Part shown: one piece after another, positions 10,743 to 22,971 of the stretch
Position numbering within the stretch: the stretch's first letter is position 1
Layout of the letters: every line of letters begins with the position of its first letter
NCBI GenBank assembly: GCA_033296885.1
Contig: MU863880.1
Location: forward strand, 310,001 to 374,000
Direction: 5' to 3'
DNA length: 64,000 nucleotides
DNA from: Triangularia verruculosa
Lineage: Eukaryota; Ascomycota; Sordariomycetes; Sordariales; Podosporaceae
Notes under the pieces: model-generated
The model's database searches: none
What the model saw: the letters and a program-made list of their open reading frames with translations, nothing else
Told to the model about the DNA's origin: nothing
Position numbers and translations under genes: made by a program

Positions 10743-11801
10743 TTAAGGCCAAAAAACATCAAAAGTCCCCACCGGCGCACCTCCCTGTCTGATACCTCCC
10801 CCAGGAACATACATCCCCCCTCCAATCCCAACCGCACTCGTCCCATGCCTCGGCACCTCCATGTCCCTCAACCTCTCCCACCGATCGTTCTCAACATCAT
10901 ACACCTCCACCTCCGGGAAAACCCCCTCCGTCCCATTAACCTTATTTCCCTCCCCTCCCAATGTGTAAACCTTTCCCCCCAACCTCGCAGCAGCCAACCC
11001 GCCCCTCGCTGTCGGCATCCGCCCCCTCTTCAGCGTCCACCCTTTACTCAACTTCTTCAAGTCCAGCTCAAACACCGTGTCCTTGACGTTATCCTGTCCA
11101 TTCCTCCTCCCTCCAAGAACGTAGAACTTATCTTTGTAAACAGCTGCAGCAGCGTGATCTCTCCCCTCTGGCAACTTCCGCGCCGAGGCAGGGAGGGTAA
11201 GCCATTTGTTGGTCTTGGTATCAAACGCAGAGACGACATCAGTTGTCTGCTGGGGTCCTAGTTCTGGGACGAGAGGGAGGATTGTAAGTCCGCCGGCGAG
11301 GTAGATGATGCCATTGTGGACGCCCATTGCTGCGCTGCCTCTGGGGGTTTCGCTTTCTGGGATAGGAGGGAGGTCGCTCCAGGCGTTAGTTTTCGGGTCA
11401 TACACAAAGGATCTGGGTGAGGGTCGCCAGGCCCAATCCACGATTTCTGTTGCGCCTCCAAGGAGGTAGATCTTGCCGTTTACGACTGCCGCGTTGGGGT
11501 GGTTGAGTGCTAATGGAGCTGGTGTTCCGAATGACCAGGTTTTGTCAGGGATGGAGTAGATTTGTAGGATGTTGGTGGTGAGATAGGGGATGGGTGAGGA
11601 AGAATCATTTGCTGGGAGGATGCCCCCGAATATGGCGAGTGAGGAGGGGGAGAGGGCGAGGGTGACATGTTCCTGGCGGGGAAAGTCCGAGATAGAGGGG
11701 AGGGTTTGCCATTTCCCTCCTCTGGGGTTGGGCTTGTTGTTGGGCAACGCGAGTACGGCGGTTGTGAGCAAAAGCGAAGAGAGAAGCGTGGGGAGCTTCA
11801 T
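10743..11801 (-). CDS. Secreted Kelch-repeat protein
   Basis: A single exon encodes about 352 residues from the ATG of MKLPTLLSSLLLTTAVLALP, a signal peptide. An in-frame ATG 13 codons upstream would bury it, so I chose the downstream one. At least five Kelch blades are visible by their GG pairs and spaced aromatic residues: SSLAIFGGILP, NGKIYLLGGATE, NGIIYLAGGLT, KDKFYVLGGRRN and GGKVYTLGGEGN, with W residues about 20 further on. Kelch propellers usually bind proteins or carbohydrates. No catalytic motif is evident, so an extracellular propeller of unknown partner is the safest call. Confidence 0.85.
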   Translation of the reverse strand: MKLPTLLSSLLLTTAVLALPNNKPNPRGGKWQTLPSISDFPRQEHVTLALSPSSLAIFGGILPANDSSSPIPYLTTNILQIYSIPDKTWSFGTPAPLALNHPNAAVVNGKIYLLGGATEIVDWAWRPSPRSFVYDPKTNAWSDLPPIPESETPRGSAAMGVHNGIIYLAGGLTILPLVPELGPQQTTDVVSAFDTKTNKWLTLPASARKLPEGRDHAAAAVYKDKFYVLGGRRNGQDNVKDTVFELDLKKLSKGWTLKRGRMPTARGGLAAARLGGKVYTLGGEGNKVNGTEGVFPEVEVYDVENDRWERLRDMEVPRHGTSAVGIGGGMYVPGGGIRQGGAPVGTFDVFWP

Positions 11802-12454
11802 GGTGGCTGCTGCCGAGTGGTTGTTGATGGTGAGGGTCAATAACGAAGGAGTGATGTTATAGATCCCGTCGCTGTCGTTCTATTTTGCCGAATGGAACAT
11901 CAAATATTCTTATGAGATGTCCGTGACGTGGACGAGCTTACCTAAACTCCCAAAATTAATTGCTCCGCCCCGGCTCCCGTGCTTACTGATTGAATGTCAA
12001 TACTTTGAGCTATGGTCGCAATGAATCTCGGATGGCACATACCTGCAGGAGCTGAGAGCGAGGCCCGACCGCTGGCACACCACCCACCCCCAGACAAAAG
12101 TTCGTAGAGGTATGCAGTCATTGGTCACATAGGTATTCAATCCCAGGGCGAGCAAAGCATCATCCCCCGTTTAGCAAAAAAGACCATACATCACATTGAA
12201 CCGCGTCAGAGTGCGGCTGATAGCTTACCACTGCGCGTTTTCTCCCCAAGAGGGCAAGATGCGTGACATACCTATTTACATGACATCAGAGCTCACACTA
12301 TAGGTACTCTAAAGGCCGTGACTTGGGAAAACGTTTTACAAACTGCCCGAGTTTCGATTTCCAACATTCAGAGCTACTGTAGCAATCACTATAACTCCCG
12401 CATCACCCATCTCATCCTTCATCAAAACCGATCCCTGACATAATCAGGTAATCC
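11802..12454. other. Intergenic between Kelch and ATPase genes
   Basis: This 653-bp region has no supported ORF. Both neighbours are on the minus strand, so it holds the Kelch promoter and the 3' region of the large ATPase gene. Confidence 0.6.
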
Positions 12455-15400
12455 CTAAAAGTTTATCTTGAACAAAGGTGATAGGAAAGCAGGAAAATAG
12501 GTGGATAGCTGATGAATAGTTGAAGAAGCCATCAACACCAGAGAAAAACCACTGAAGCCAACAAATATCCCACAGAACAAGGTGGGCCAAGAGTACCCAC
12601 CAACCGGCTGGCTGACCCACTTAGGGCCAAAGGTCTCATAGTTTATGAATGTCCTGAGCATGGTCGGTTGCTCCTTAAGGTGGGAGAATGCCAGATGGTT
12701 TTGGTTAAACTTGTGCCCCCCTCTTGCCTTGGCCCACTCGATCTGTGTTCGGCGTAGCCGAATGAAAGGATCATTGAAACCAGCAGGCATGATGAGAGGT
12801 TTCTTAACCCAGCTTTTGAAGAGCAGCGGATCCACGTGCAGGGTGAGCTGACTGTCGGCAGGCAGATGGTCCGGAGTGAGAGGCTTCAGAGTTGGTTTTT
12901 GGTCATCCGCGACCACTTCACGATCTGGCAATTTGCTCATCGACAGAATTTGTTGCAGAGAGCGAGCTCCATGCTTGAATCTCTCAACCCCAAGCATCGC
13001 GTTCAGCACCTGATTGTCGACCTCGAGCTTCCCGTGTGGGAATCTGTCAAGCAATGACCGAAGCAGAATGGCACGTCGAATCACAAACATCTCATCACTC
13101 TCATCCACCTTATTGGGCCCCTGGATGTCGACAGACCGGCCGGTAACAAGCCTCGCAAATTCACAGCCGGGATCCGTGGTGTCGGATTCGACCGCCTGGA
13201 TCACGGTGTCGCGGAAAATGCCCAAGGAAAGCGGCCGGGACTCATTCCCCTGCGTGTATCCTCTGATCACGTCTGCCAAATCCGACATCATGTTTCGTGA
13301 TCCAGGCAGCCCTGATGATGTCAACACATGGCCCCGTAGTCGACTCATGAAATCGGGGCCTTTGGCTAGGGCGAACGCCTCTGGGTACTGCTGGCCAAGG
13401 AACACCTGGGTGCTGTCCGAGTTCTTGTTAACGAAAAAGAATATAGCACGGCCCAGGGGCTTGATGTCACCAATGTGAGCGAATTTACCATCCTGCATGG
13501 GAGCCAAGAAAGACTTCAACCACCCCAAGAGCTCCCCGGAGTTCCCTAGCACAGCATCAAAGTCCTCCAAAAAGACCACGGGGAGAGTCTTGGTTCCTGA
13601 CTGCTGAATCTCAAGAAATAGATCCGCAAGGTCGCTGTACTCGTGGCCAGGTTGAAACTTGAAGTGGAACGTCTTGAAGTTTGATGGGCCCAGCTCATCA
13701 TCAAGAAACCTCTTCACGAAACCACAACCTTCTGGCACTTGACTCATTGGGTTGGTGGTGACGTCAGCAGAACGTTGGACTTCAGGGCTACCGATCCGAG
13801 ACATAGCATTGACGTGAGAAAATTCGGCAAAGGTCTTCGCTGTGCCACCAATGAAGACGTAGATACCGGCACCCAAAATTTTGGTGTCGTTACCATGAGT
13901 CCAAGTGCCATTTTGCAGAGGACTGATGAAATGTCGGAGCCAATATCGAGGTGTCCCGAGGAAAGTAGTGTCGAATTCGTCAAAGAAGACAACGGGCAGT
14001 TTGCCAGACGTGGACTTGCTACAAATGTTCTCAAACGTCTGCTCAAGGTCCTTGATGCCCTGAAACTGGGAGAGGTTCAAGTCCACAAAGTCGATTTCCT
14101 GCTTCGTCTCCTTCATTATGGATTTGATGACCTGCTCGACCCCGAATGACTTGCCTGAGCCAGGTTGACCAAAGACCGCAATCGACAAGGGCTTTTCTCG
14201 GGGCCCCCGAAGATAGGTCTCAATTTCACAGGCAATCCTGCGGAACTGTTCAATCTCCGTCCTGTCAGCCGTGACAAGGGCGTTGAACCGTGCAGCAGGC
14301 ACAAAAGCCAACACGTCCTCGACGCCGTTTCTCACAATATCCCAAGCGGCATGCGTAATGGGAGAGTAAGGAAGACTGCTGAATATCAACGAGGAACCGG
14401 CCGCCAGGTTGTTGGGCAGTCGAATGGGAACGAAGACCGGGTCGTCAAAGTTCAATCTCATGTTGTACCAGGTGGCCAGATTTTGATCGAACTTGTTGAA
14501 CTTGTACCTTGCGTACCGGCGGGACCAGCGCAGAGCTGTCGTTGCTGCTTCCTTGATCTGTGTTTCACAGAAGTGCCAGTTCTGAAGCGAGGTGGTAGAC
14601 TCTTCCACCAGCGTAGCAGCGAGGCCAGCAATGTAGGCGTCATCCAAATGGCCTCTGAGAGCATCCCCCTTGGAGGTTGCCTCATCCGGCTTGTCGAAGA
14701 ACGTCTTCCTGAAATGACCTTCAATGTTCCCGGGCTCGAAAACCAAGACCTGTCGGCCGGGTCTGTTGGGATCTTTGTAAATCACACCTTCGTCACCGAA
14801 ACGGATAAGCAAGTGAAAGGGTAAATTCTTCCCGAAGTCCCAAAACTGTTCCACAGCCTGATCCCACGACAGACGAGTCGTGGGGCAGGATTCGTTACTC
14901 TCTGCCCTTGTTTGAGTGTCCAACATATCAGCATCCACCACGACCAGAAGACGGCGACCAATTTCTTCCAAACCAGGCGTGGTGTGTTTGAACAGCTGTT
15001 CGGTCTCAGCTTTCGACAATGAGGCGGTATTGAGGATAACGAGAAACGGATTATCCAACCGTCCGGGCCATCTCTCAACTGGGAAATGTAACTGGCCTGT
15101 GATCTCCTTGGTGCCACCTTCGCGCTGTTCATCTTTCGGCGTGTTCACGACGACGTAGCTGGTATCATTGGATGTCTCCGGAAGCCAGCTGAGGTAACGC
15201 ACCCCACCACTGCCATGATAGTTTCTGAGCAGTTCGTCATCAGGTGCCTTGATCCCTGCAACGATAACGCGGGGAGCCGAGATTGAGTCCGGTAGATCCG
15301 CGCGGATTGTCATTAACTGTTTAAATGGGTTAGGATCATCATGAAACCTGGGGTTGGGTTGGAGCCTGGTCTTACATGGTCCGCAACCGACATCCAGGAT

Positions 15401-16329
15401 CAAACAGGCCTTCTTCCCAGTAATGCGCCATGCGCTGAAATAGGCACATGCACACACTCTTATGAAACCCTCAGCAATGTTTTCGTTCTACCAACAGAGA
15501 GATGTTGTTAGTAGAGCCTTTCATGAACTCTGGGTAGGTACATAACTTACGCGAAGGGCTTTCAGCAAATCGTCGTCTTTGCCGAAGATTCTTCCTTCGC
15601 GCTGAGAGACGTTAGTCTGGAACTTTCATACAGCAGAAGAGTCTGAGGGAAGATTCTCGTAACAACATACCCACTGAGCTTCCTTTGTCAAGAAAGCGTT
15701 CTCATGGCTCATCCAGCGAGTCTTTTCTTCGTTATTGCCACTGTCGCTGCCTCCCTCGTGGCTTTTCTTGTCACCACTTTTGTCATCGTTCCGTTTCTCG
15801 TTCGAGTTGGCACCCCTCTCGTTGTCGCCTTTTCCGTCGCCGCCTTTTGCGTCACCATGCTTCACGGTGACGCCAAGTTCGAACCATGTCCAGTTGCCTT
15901 CATCAGGCGAACCTGCAAACCCCCCGTCATGAGACTCGGTAATGAGCTGGACACGACTAAGTCGCTCGAGCAGGGCTTTTGGAAGAGACTGATTCGAGAA
16001 AGGTGAGCTAGGGGGGTCTTGCTATAGGTAGGGATACCAGGCACAAAGCTTACCCCAGAATCGAACCAAAGTCTCTCGCGTATCTCACTCCCGGACCATG
16101 AGTCAACTGTGAGCTCTGGAACCTGGCATATGACTTTATACCGGCCATCAGCGATGTATTCGCGATTGTCAACAGGGAGTTCCGGCAAGCAAGTAACATC
16201 GATACCGTGGGTCGCTTCAGTCAGAGAAGCGACCTGAATCTCAGCTGTTCCCTCCAGGTTGATGTCAAGGGTTGACTTGGGGATGAAAGCATGCAAGGCA
16301 TGAAGGGTTTTTTGCTGAAGGGCATCCAT
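12455..16329 (-). CDS. Large ATPase with ribokinase-like region, tandem AAA-like modules and C-terminal TM
   Basis: Four exons (16329-16054, 15988-15671, 15601-15551, 15487-12455) join in frame to 1,225 residues. The 17-codon third exon and all junctions keep phase. The N-terminal third is unfamiliar, with a charged low-complexity patch (GGDGKGDNERG). From about 290 to 510 it resembles PfkB/ribokinase-type folds: LLVVVDADMLD, LSWDQAVEQFWDFG, LLIRFGDEGVIY and DDAYIAGLAATLV. A P-loop GQPGSGKS follows (about 655-662) with Walker B VVFFDEFD (about 714-721). A second module repeats this core: VVFLEDFD (about 852-859), WLKSFLAPMQDG and FMSRLRG, but its P-loop position reads VPEGCGFVKRF, apparently degenerate. 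A lid-like region (IRRAILLRSLL, HGARSLQQILSMS) and a hydrophobic segment (about 1183-1205) end the protein. The arrangement reminds me of large bacterial NTPases of possible conflict systems. That comparison is from memory, and the function is unknown. Confidence 0.72.
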
Positions 16330-17243
16330 GGTGCTCAGCTGCTCAGCTCGGAATTTAGGAAAGGTACAGAGAAAGTCGTGGGTGCTGACACCGTAGAGTT
16401 GGCAGTTCTGTGAGGGAGAATTAACACCATTATATGTGGAACCGAAGTCAGTGTGAAACTCTGAACATTCTTGACGCACGGTAAGGTGGGCTCTGCCCAA
16501 ATCTGAAGCTTACGAGGCTTACCCTGATCTAACGTTCTAACTGAGCGACCTATCCTCAAACCTGACCATCAATAATGCGGGAGAATTACACACGCGGCGG
16601 TTTGACCACCTTCGGAAGGAGTGTGCCTATCAAGACATATATCATTGGTTGCTGTGTCATGCACCTAGAACGGATTTGTGCTCTGTTCCCATGCCCAAGA
16701 TATCTTGGTAGACCGCCATTGTAACATCCTCCAGGCGAGTGACCTATAGTTTGAGTGATCTACACCCTGGCACATTTTTGAGATGTGTTTTGTTGTCAGT
16801 AAAACAACACCACTGAGAGGTTCTATTCGATGTTCCCAGGCCGCTCAACCCACTCCCGGAGCCAGTGCCCGATACGACTGACGCGGCGTTTTGCGAATGT
16901 CTGATGGCCTAGGCATCCTTCTCCTTCCTCACTGTGGGTCCGAAGCCGTACATATGCCTGATCGAAGGTTCTAGATAGGTAGGTAACAGAAACTGCCTGG
17001 TTTCGATGGGAGCTTTACTGGACCTCATTGACTTCAGTCACGTTACTGGATGGACTTGGTCTTATGATTCCGTTGCGACGTGAACTTCATGATTTCAAAA
17101 AGCCGGGCGCTAGGTACCACCACACCCGGGTACACGCATGGCTTCCAAACCATAGAGGACAGTAGAATCTGCTTCGCCAGATCTCGGAACATACCTAAAC
17201 AGCAGCTCAGATGAATGATGTCTGAAGATCATCTTTCTCAAGT

Positions 17244-17283
17244 TAAGGTAGGTAGGTAAGGTAGGTACCTAGGTAGGTACCGA
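17244..17283. repeat. AGGTAGGTACC-type short repeat island
   Basis: Repeats of TAGG/GGTA units, ending in a palindromic GGTACCTAGGTAGGTACC. Confidence 0.85.
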
Positions 17284-17685
17284 GTGCCTGTCGTTTCCAA
17301 GGACAACACGTCGACTAAAAACACTGTCAACGTTCCTCACCACTTCACAGGGTAGGTAGACACATTTGTGGAGTACTTCTCGTGGTATCTCTTACAATCT
17401 TTGGGCCCAGTGGTTGTCCCGTCGGAAAACGAGAGGCGGGATACTGGGAGCGTGACTAATAGGTTGCTGAGATTTGAGAGCTCAAGACATAAGGTCGCAA
17501 TGCGGCTGCACGGTCGTCCTCAGATTCAGCTCGACCTGCATACCATAGGACCCCTTCCAAATTGAATGATAATGGTGACCCCTCATTCTCGATGGCAGGC
17601 TCAGGGTCTAGACATCTGCATGCGAGGTAGCCGCAGGGCTGAGCTGCAACGTTGCTGCCGTGGCTGAGCTAATTTGTCCAGAACT

Positions 17686-17712
17686 ACCTACCTACCTTAC
17701 CTAGGTACCCAC
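17686..17712. repeat. CCTACCTACCTT repeat island
   Basis: The same word family in the opposite orientation: ACCTACCTACCTTACCTAGG, then TACCC. Confidence 0.8.
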
Positions 17713-19754
17713 CTGATGTCTATACCACAACAAACAAATGGTAATAGAAAACGGTGATTGACAGGCTCTTGAGGGGGTCCCGTTAAAATCAAGGGTTCTT
17801 AACGGAGAGGCAGCGAGCGATGTGGCGGGCAATATGTAGTATTGGTGGATAATGGTGAGGGAAAAAGGCGGTGGTTCTGGCTGCAGGTCAACAAGAAGAA
17901 GAGCAAGCCAATGGGTCTGTGCCACGCCGCCTGCAGACTATGTTTAACAGGCAAACTCCGCTGTCTTAACGTTCTTTGCACTGAGGTAACGAAGTGCAAG
18001 TTACCAGACCTATGCAGTCGAGCTTCTTGTACGAGAGTGAAGTGTGAGGTGATTACATTTACTAAGGCCCATACCCGCTCTGGCTCTTGGTGTAAAGCTA
18101 CCAGGTAAGGTAACAATATGTATATACTCCACTAACACCAGCGTCTCAAAGTAAGTATTCAGCCGAGTTAATATTGCTGTTTATTGTCTACATGGCAAGA
18201 TTAGCGGCCCAAGAGAATTCTCGAAGGTCGAGGGAGACATTCACAAGATGGGAACCTGTAATATGCGGTATGTCTGCGGCTGGGCTTGGAAAATTCGGTG
18301 CGGAATCAATGTAGGATGAAAGATAAGATAGGCAGGGGAGGTACTCAAGCCCATTTCTGGGTGTCTGTTAGGTCGACGCTGGTTTCGACAGGCTAGACGG
18401 CCTGTTTGATGACGGTAAACTAATGGAACATGAGTCCCTACATGTACCTAAGGTTCCAACAGGTTAATGAAAGCCATGTGGCTCAGGCTGTTGTCAACTC
18501 CTGGATGAATGGATGTTAACAGGGGAACATGAAGCCAATGTGAAATTTGGCAGTCCTTGATCCATGACCTAATGTTGGTTCCGCTTTCGTATCAACTTGC
18601 TTTAGGTTCACGCCCTCGCATGAAATGGCTGTTGAACTGTTTCAGAGGCAAAAGAAGACCACCTAATCTAACTGCTTCCTTTGAACCGCTTCAGATGATT
18701 GTTATGACCAGATGACCGCACTCTAAGTGGAACCTTGAAATTCTACAGACGCATTGGGGGATACGTTCAACATCAGACGCGGTTATCGCGCCCTCGGTTG
18801 GAGATTTGTTGATCCAGCGATTGATACCCTACCTACTGCAGTATCATGAAATTGAAGCTGCAGCGATCATATCACGGTTGCCAGGCTTCAACTCGAAGTT
18901 CTGCGGGGTTTCTTCAAATCCTGTGTCTGCTAATGGATGGCAAGAATCTGCTGACTCACGCCAAGCCCTTGCTTCAGATTCACTTACATTTCGAAACAAC
19001 ATGCTTGGCTGAGTACATGTACCTCTAGTAAGGTATCTTAGGTTTCCACCCACGGCGTATCAAGGCAAGAATCCAACACGGGCCCGAATAATTCAGGCCT
19101 GCACGCAAAATTAGGCTTGAGAAATGCATCAGTCAGGGTGTCCAAAAGTCCTTTGCTTAAAAGACCACCGTTTGAAGTTTGGGAATCGCTCGAGCGAATA
19201 GGTACCTTCCACAGATGTTGTATTCCAAAATCAAGCCCCAGGGTACAAATATTCTCCAGTCCTTCCTGGTTTCAGTTCTGTTCTTTACACTGATTCAAGA
19301 GCGCCGCGACTGCATTCCTGTGATTTCACACTGACATCTTTGTCGCGATGATATTGGGCTTGAATAATTGTGGGCATGCCTGCGCTGTGCTGATGGAGGG
19401 TTACATCGTATCATCAACAGATTGCGCGCGAACAAGGCCTCTGTCTCTTGAATGACCCTCACCATTACCCGCTTTCTCTGAATTCCCTGATCCTGCCCCG
19501 TCAGCAGTTAGTGACCACCTGTTGTTCATCTCTCTACGTGGTAGATGCAGGGTCCATCATCACAGCCCATGCTAATGGATGATAGGTGGGCTAGAACGAC
19601 TGAACCAGTGATGCGAGTTTGTGTTACAGCCCAAATGTGGGTGAAGTAACATGATCGCCGTGACTTCAAGCCCTAGGCGCTTATGGCTTGGTTCTTACCA
19701 AGACCTTCGTAGCCTTGCGGGGTAGTGCAAGCCATATTCATCGGAGCATGCAGC

Positions 19755-19775
19755 TAGTAGGTACCTAGTTACCTA
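19755..19775. repeat. GGTACCTAGTTACCTAGG repeat island
   Basis: A short palindromic member of the same TAGG/CCTA family. Confidence 0.75.
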
Positions 19776-19865
19776 GGCAAGTTCTATCCGGAACTCAAGA
19801 TGATCAAGTCTCCAAGCCCTTCAATGCCTAGCTCATTTTCAAGTCCAGCGAACAAAGCAGTCCGG

Positions 19866-19962
19866 CTAAGGTAGGTACCAGGTACCTACCTTGACTGACT
19901 CGGTGAACTCTAGTAGATAGGTCAGGAGGATAGGTAAGGTAGGTACTCAATAGGTAGGTAAG
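19866..19962. repeat. Compound GGTAGGTACC/AGGTAGGTA repeat island
   Basis: About 100 bp carrying TAAGGTAGGTACC, its inverse GGTACCTACCTT, and three more TAGGTA blocks ending in TAGGTAGGTAAGG. Similar single words recur near 46383, 48143, 48917, 62125 and 62766. Confidence 0.85.
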
Positions 19963-20505
19963 GAGCGGAGCGTGAGCATGACGAAATTACCTAACTTTGT
20001 TCAGTTATTCCTTGGCGGGCACTGGTGGAGATGCTGTCGGAATTTCGAATATTGGACTCCAGGACTATAGGGTACAAAGGTCGTATGTAGGATTCAGGCG
20101 GGGATGCATGCGCTTTAAGTTAATCATTAGTTGTGATTCCTGGAGAATGTCACCAAACCAGTCCATTCAGAGAGTTTTTCCTACCTGCTAAGCATCCAGA
20201 TTTTCGAACTTCCCAAGTTCGTGGTGTTTTCAAGGACTTTCATTGGAGCCAGTTGTGGTCAGGAAGTCCTTGCCGCAATCATGAAACATACCTCTGTCTC
20301 CAACCTATCCGGCAATCGCGCTTGATGGTAACTGAAGAGATTGGGGAGTGTAACGCGATAAAGATCTCTTCGAGTGTGCCCGTATGAGTATAAAGTCGCT
20401 TCATGTGTCCTTGCTCTCTTCCCTCAGCTGCATCTTCAACTCCCGTCCCTTCAATCCCATCAACTCGCCCTTCTTGGCCTATTCAAGTTTCATCACTCCA
20501 TCACC

Positions 20506-22971
20506 ATGGTCTCTATTCCTCACCTCTTCGTTGACACTGAGCAAGTGTTTTCGACCAAAGACTGGTACCAAGTCTTGGACAAGAGCCGCACTCGATACGA
20601 ACGATGCTTCGTTAAGAGCGTTACTCATGTCAAGAATCTGGGCTCCACTGTCTCTCACGAGTATCTTCAGGTTATCATCGAAGACGAGGATACTTCTTAC
20701 CGGACCAGAATCATCGCCGAACGACAGACCAAGCAAGACCAGGTCATAATTGGTAAATGGAAAGCCTCCAAGTGGCCTTCGTCTTCAAGCTCAGGTGGCC
20801 TTTCTCGCTTCAGTCTCGGCTCCAGCTCTAGTTCCAGCTCCAGTTCGGGCTCGGGTGAAGCGAAAGCTGTCTTGCCTCTTCCTCTTGCCTCGCTGAAGTT
20901 TGACGATGACATCAAGTTCAAGGTTGTCGATCTTGCCAAAATACTCAGCAAAACCACCGATTTGCACCCCAAATACAATCTTCTTCGTGGCTGGCACTGC
21001 TATTGGTTTTGTCGCACAGTGTACGCATCCATCAAGGCCATCTGGCCCCACTCATTCGACAAGCTGTGGAAATTCTCATGGCTTCGTGGATTGCTTACAC
21101 CACCAGCGACTGAGTTCAAGGTGAGTCCACACGAATGTGGTGACTTGACATGCCTGATTCGGTCTCTCCCGCGTTGAATCTTGCTGGCGGCTACTAATGG
21201 TAGGCACTCAATATCTAGGTCACGGCCGACGAGTTCAAGGCAGCGTGTGAGGAAAACATGCAATACCAACCCACCACTTCAGGTTCTGCCTTGCGTGTCT
21301 TTACGGCCGTCATAGAAGAGACCCATAGTCCTGAATTCAAGGACTGTGTTGGGGATGAGTGGAGCATTTTTGTAAGAGGCATCTCTGCTTTCCCCCCGCC
21401 CCCCCCCCCTCCTTGTACCGGAGCATGTCTAACAAAGGCAGGCTGTTGAAATCCCCGCCTCTGATATCACAGAAATCGAGGCAGCCCGTCGCAACGTAAG
21501 TTCTTGTTTGAGAATCAGCTTTCAGATTTCTATGAACGGCATTCCATGACTGACCTGATGTGGATTACAATCCAGTTCGAGGAATCAGTAAACGAAGTGT
21601 GCGAAAGCATACTAAGCATGCCCTCCTACGACCTTGGCATCGCCACGTTCGAGGCGTCCAAGCCAGAGGTAAATTTTGATTTCTCATTCTTCCATCCCCA
21701 TGCCCATGTTGCGAACCATATTATATTGTTAGCTAACACTGAACGCATACAAGGTGTCCGAGGCGTCACTGGATCTTTTTGAGGAGGTCAAGGATCTCGA
21801 TTTGCTGCCTTCTGGTTACACGGTCGTCGCCCCTCCTTCCGAACAACAAGACCGGTTGCATCGCGCCTTGAAGGCATCTGTCGGATCAATTCTCTTCGCA
21901 ATGACTCCATGTCCCGACGCACCTTGCGCCACAATGCTTCCCCCCCATCAAAGTTCCCACAACTGCCAGTTATCTGACTCCCTGGAGCTCGCTGTTGCGA
22001 AGCGCTGGATTTGGGAAACTGGTCAAACCATTCGGGTTCGGTTCTTGAACGGCACTCCCGACGTGCACGAGAAGGTCAGAAAATGGGGAACGCAGTGGCT
22101 TGAGTACGCGAATCTGCGCATGGATTTCGTCGACGAGAGTGACACCGATCCCGTGGATATTCGCATTTCCTTCGATAAAGACAAGCCCACAAGATCCTGT
22201 ATCGGAACACTCTGCCGGGGTGTCGCTCAAGACGAGGCTACGATGAACTTTGATGACCCTGCTGCTGCTGAATTTGAGGGTGTTGTCTTGCACGAGTTTG
22301 GACACGCGCTCGGTTGCATTCACGAGCACCAATCGCCAGCCGGGGGAATCTCATGGGACAAGCCATTCCTTTACGGATACTATTCGATTATGTGCGAGCT
22401 GACCAAAGCCGACGTCGACAACAATATTCTCTACCGGTACACCGATGCCGATATCAAAGAGATGAACCTGCAGAACTCGAGCTTTGACCGGCAATCAGTC
22501 ATGATGTACGAAATCAAGCCTCGTATGACAACTGACAACATGACGGTCGAGCGGTGCCAGAAGCTGTCTGCTTGGGACAAACACTTCATTGCCGCCGCTT
22601 ACCCTCCGAAAACGATCGGGAAGGAAAATGTCAACGTCTTGGACGATAGAGGTGGCTTTCCTTTGTATTGGGCTGCTGCAGGTGGTCACCTTGACGATGT
22701 TGAGGATCTCTTGGACAACCGCGGCGCAGATGTGAACCTTCGGACAGAATTTGACTGGACAGCTCTTCACTGGGCGGCAGGAAACGGACATGTTGCTGTC
22801 GTCAGGCATCTCCTCTTGTACGGCGCTCGAGTCAATGTGTTTTCCGATACCAACAAGACGCCTTTGGATCTCGCCCGCATCAATGGGAACTCTGAAATTA
22901 TCAAGTTGCTCGAAAAGGCAGCTGAGAAGCAGGCGAAGGCGGAGGTGCCGGCTCATGGACCAGTGGTCTAG
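20506..22971 (+). CDS. Metzincin-type zinc protease fused to ankyrin repeats
   Basis: Five exons (20506-21120, 21219-21371, 21442-21495, 21576-21668, 21754-22971), all in phase 0, give 710 residues. The first 300 residues are unfamiliar and include a Ser-run (SSSSSSSSSGSG) and KYNLLRGWHCYWF. The protease region has HEFGHALGCIHEH (about 485-497), a full HExxHxxGxxH zinc site. It is followed by a hydrophobic Met-containing SVMMYE like the metzincin Met-turn, and resembles astacin-like enzymes. Two to three ankyrin repeats follow (about 600-695): FPLYWAAAGGHLDDVEDLL, TALHWAAGNGHVAVVRHLL and KTPLDLARINGNSEIIKLL. No signal peptide is visible at the chosen ATG, so an intracellular protease with an ankyrin targeting module is inferred. 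A C-rich tract lies in the second intron (21392-21412). Confidence 0.85.

Larger units (their letters stand above)
16330..20505. other. Gene-poor region of about 4.2 kb
   Basis: No ORF here has a recognisable domain or consistent splice structure; the longest is about 105 codons. The region holds clustered AGGTAGGTACC-type repeats (see separate entries) and many scattered TAGGTA/TACCTA words. A stretch near 16517-16560 faintly resembles a tRNA D-arm on the minus strand but does not fold. The region includes the promoters of the ATPase (left) and the metzincin gene (right). Confidence 0.6.

Noticed and set aside
16517..16560. D-arm-like tRNA fragment on the minus strand
   Set aside because: No acceptor or T-arm could be paired; judged chance or an old relic beyond support.
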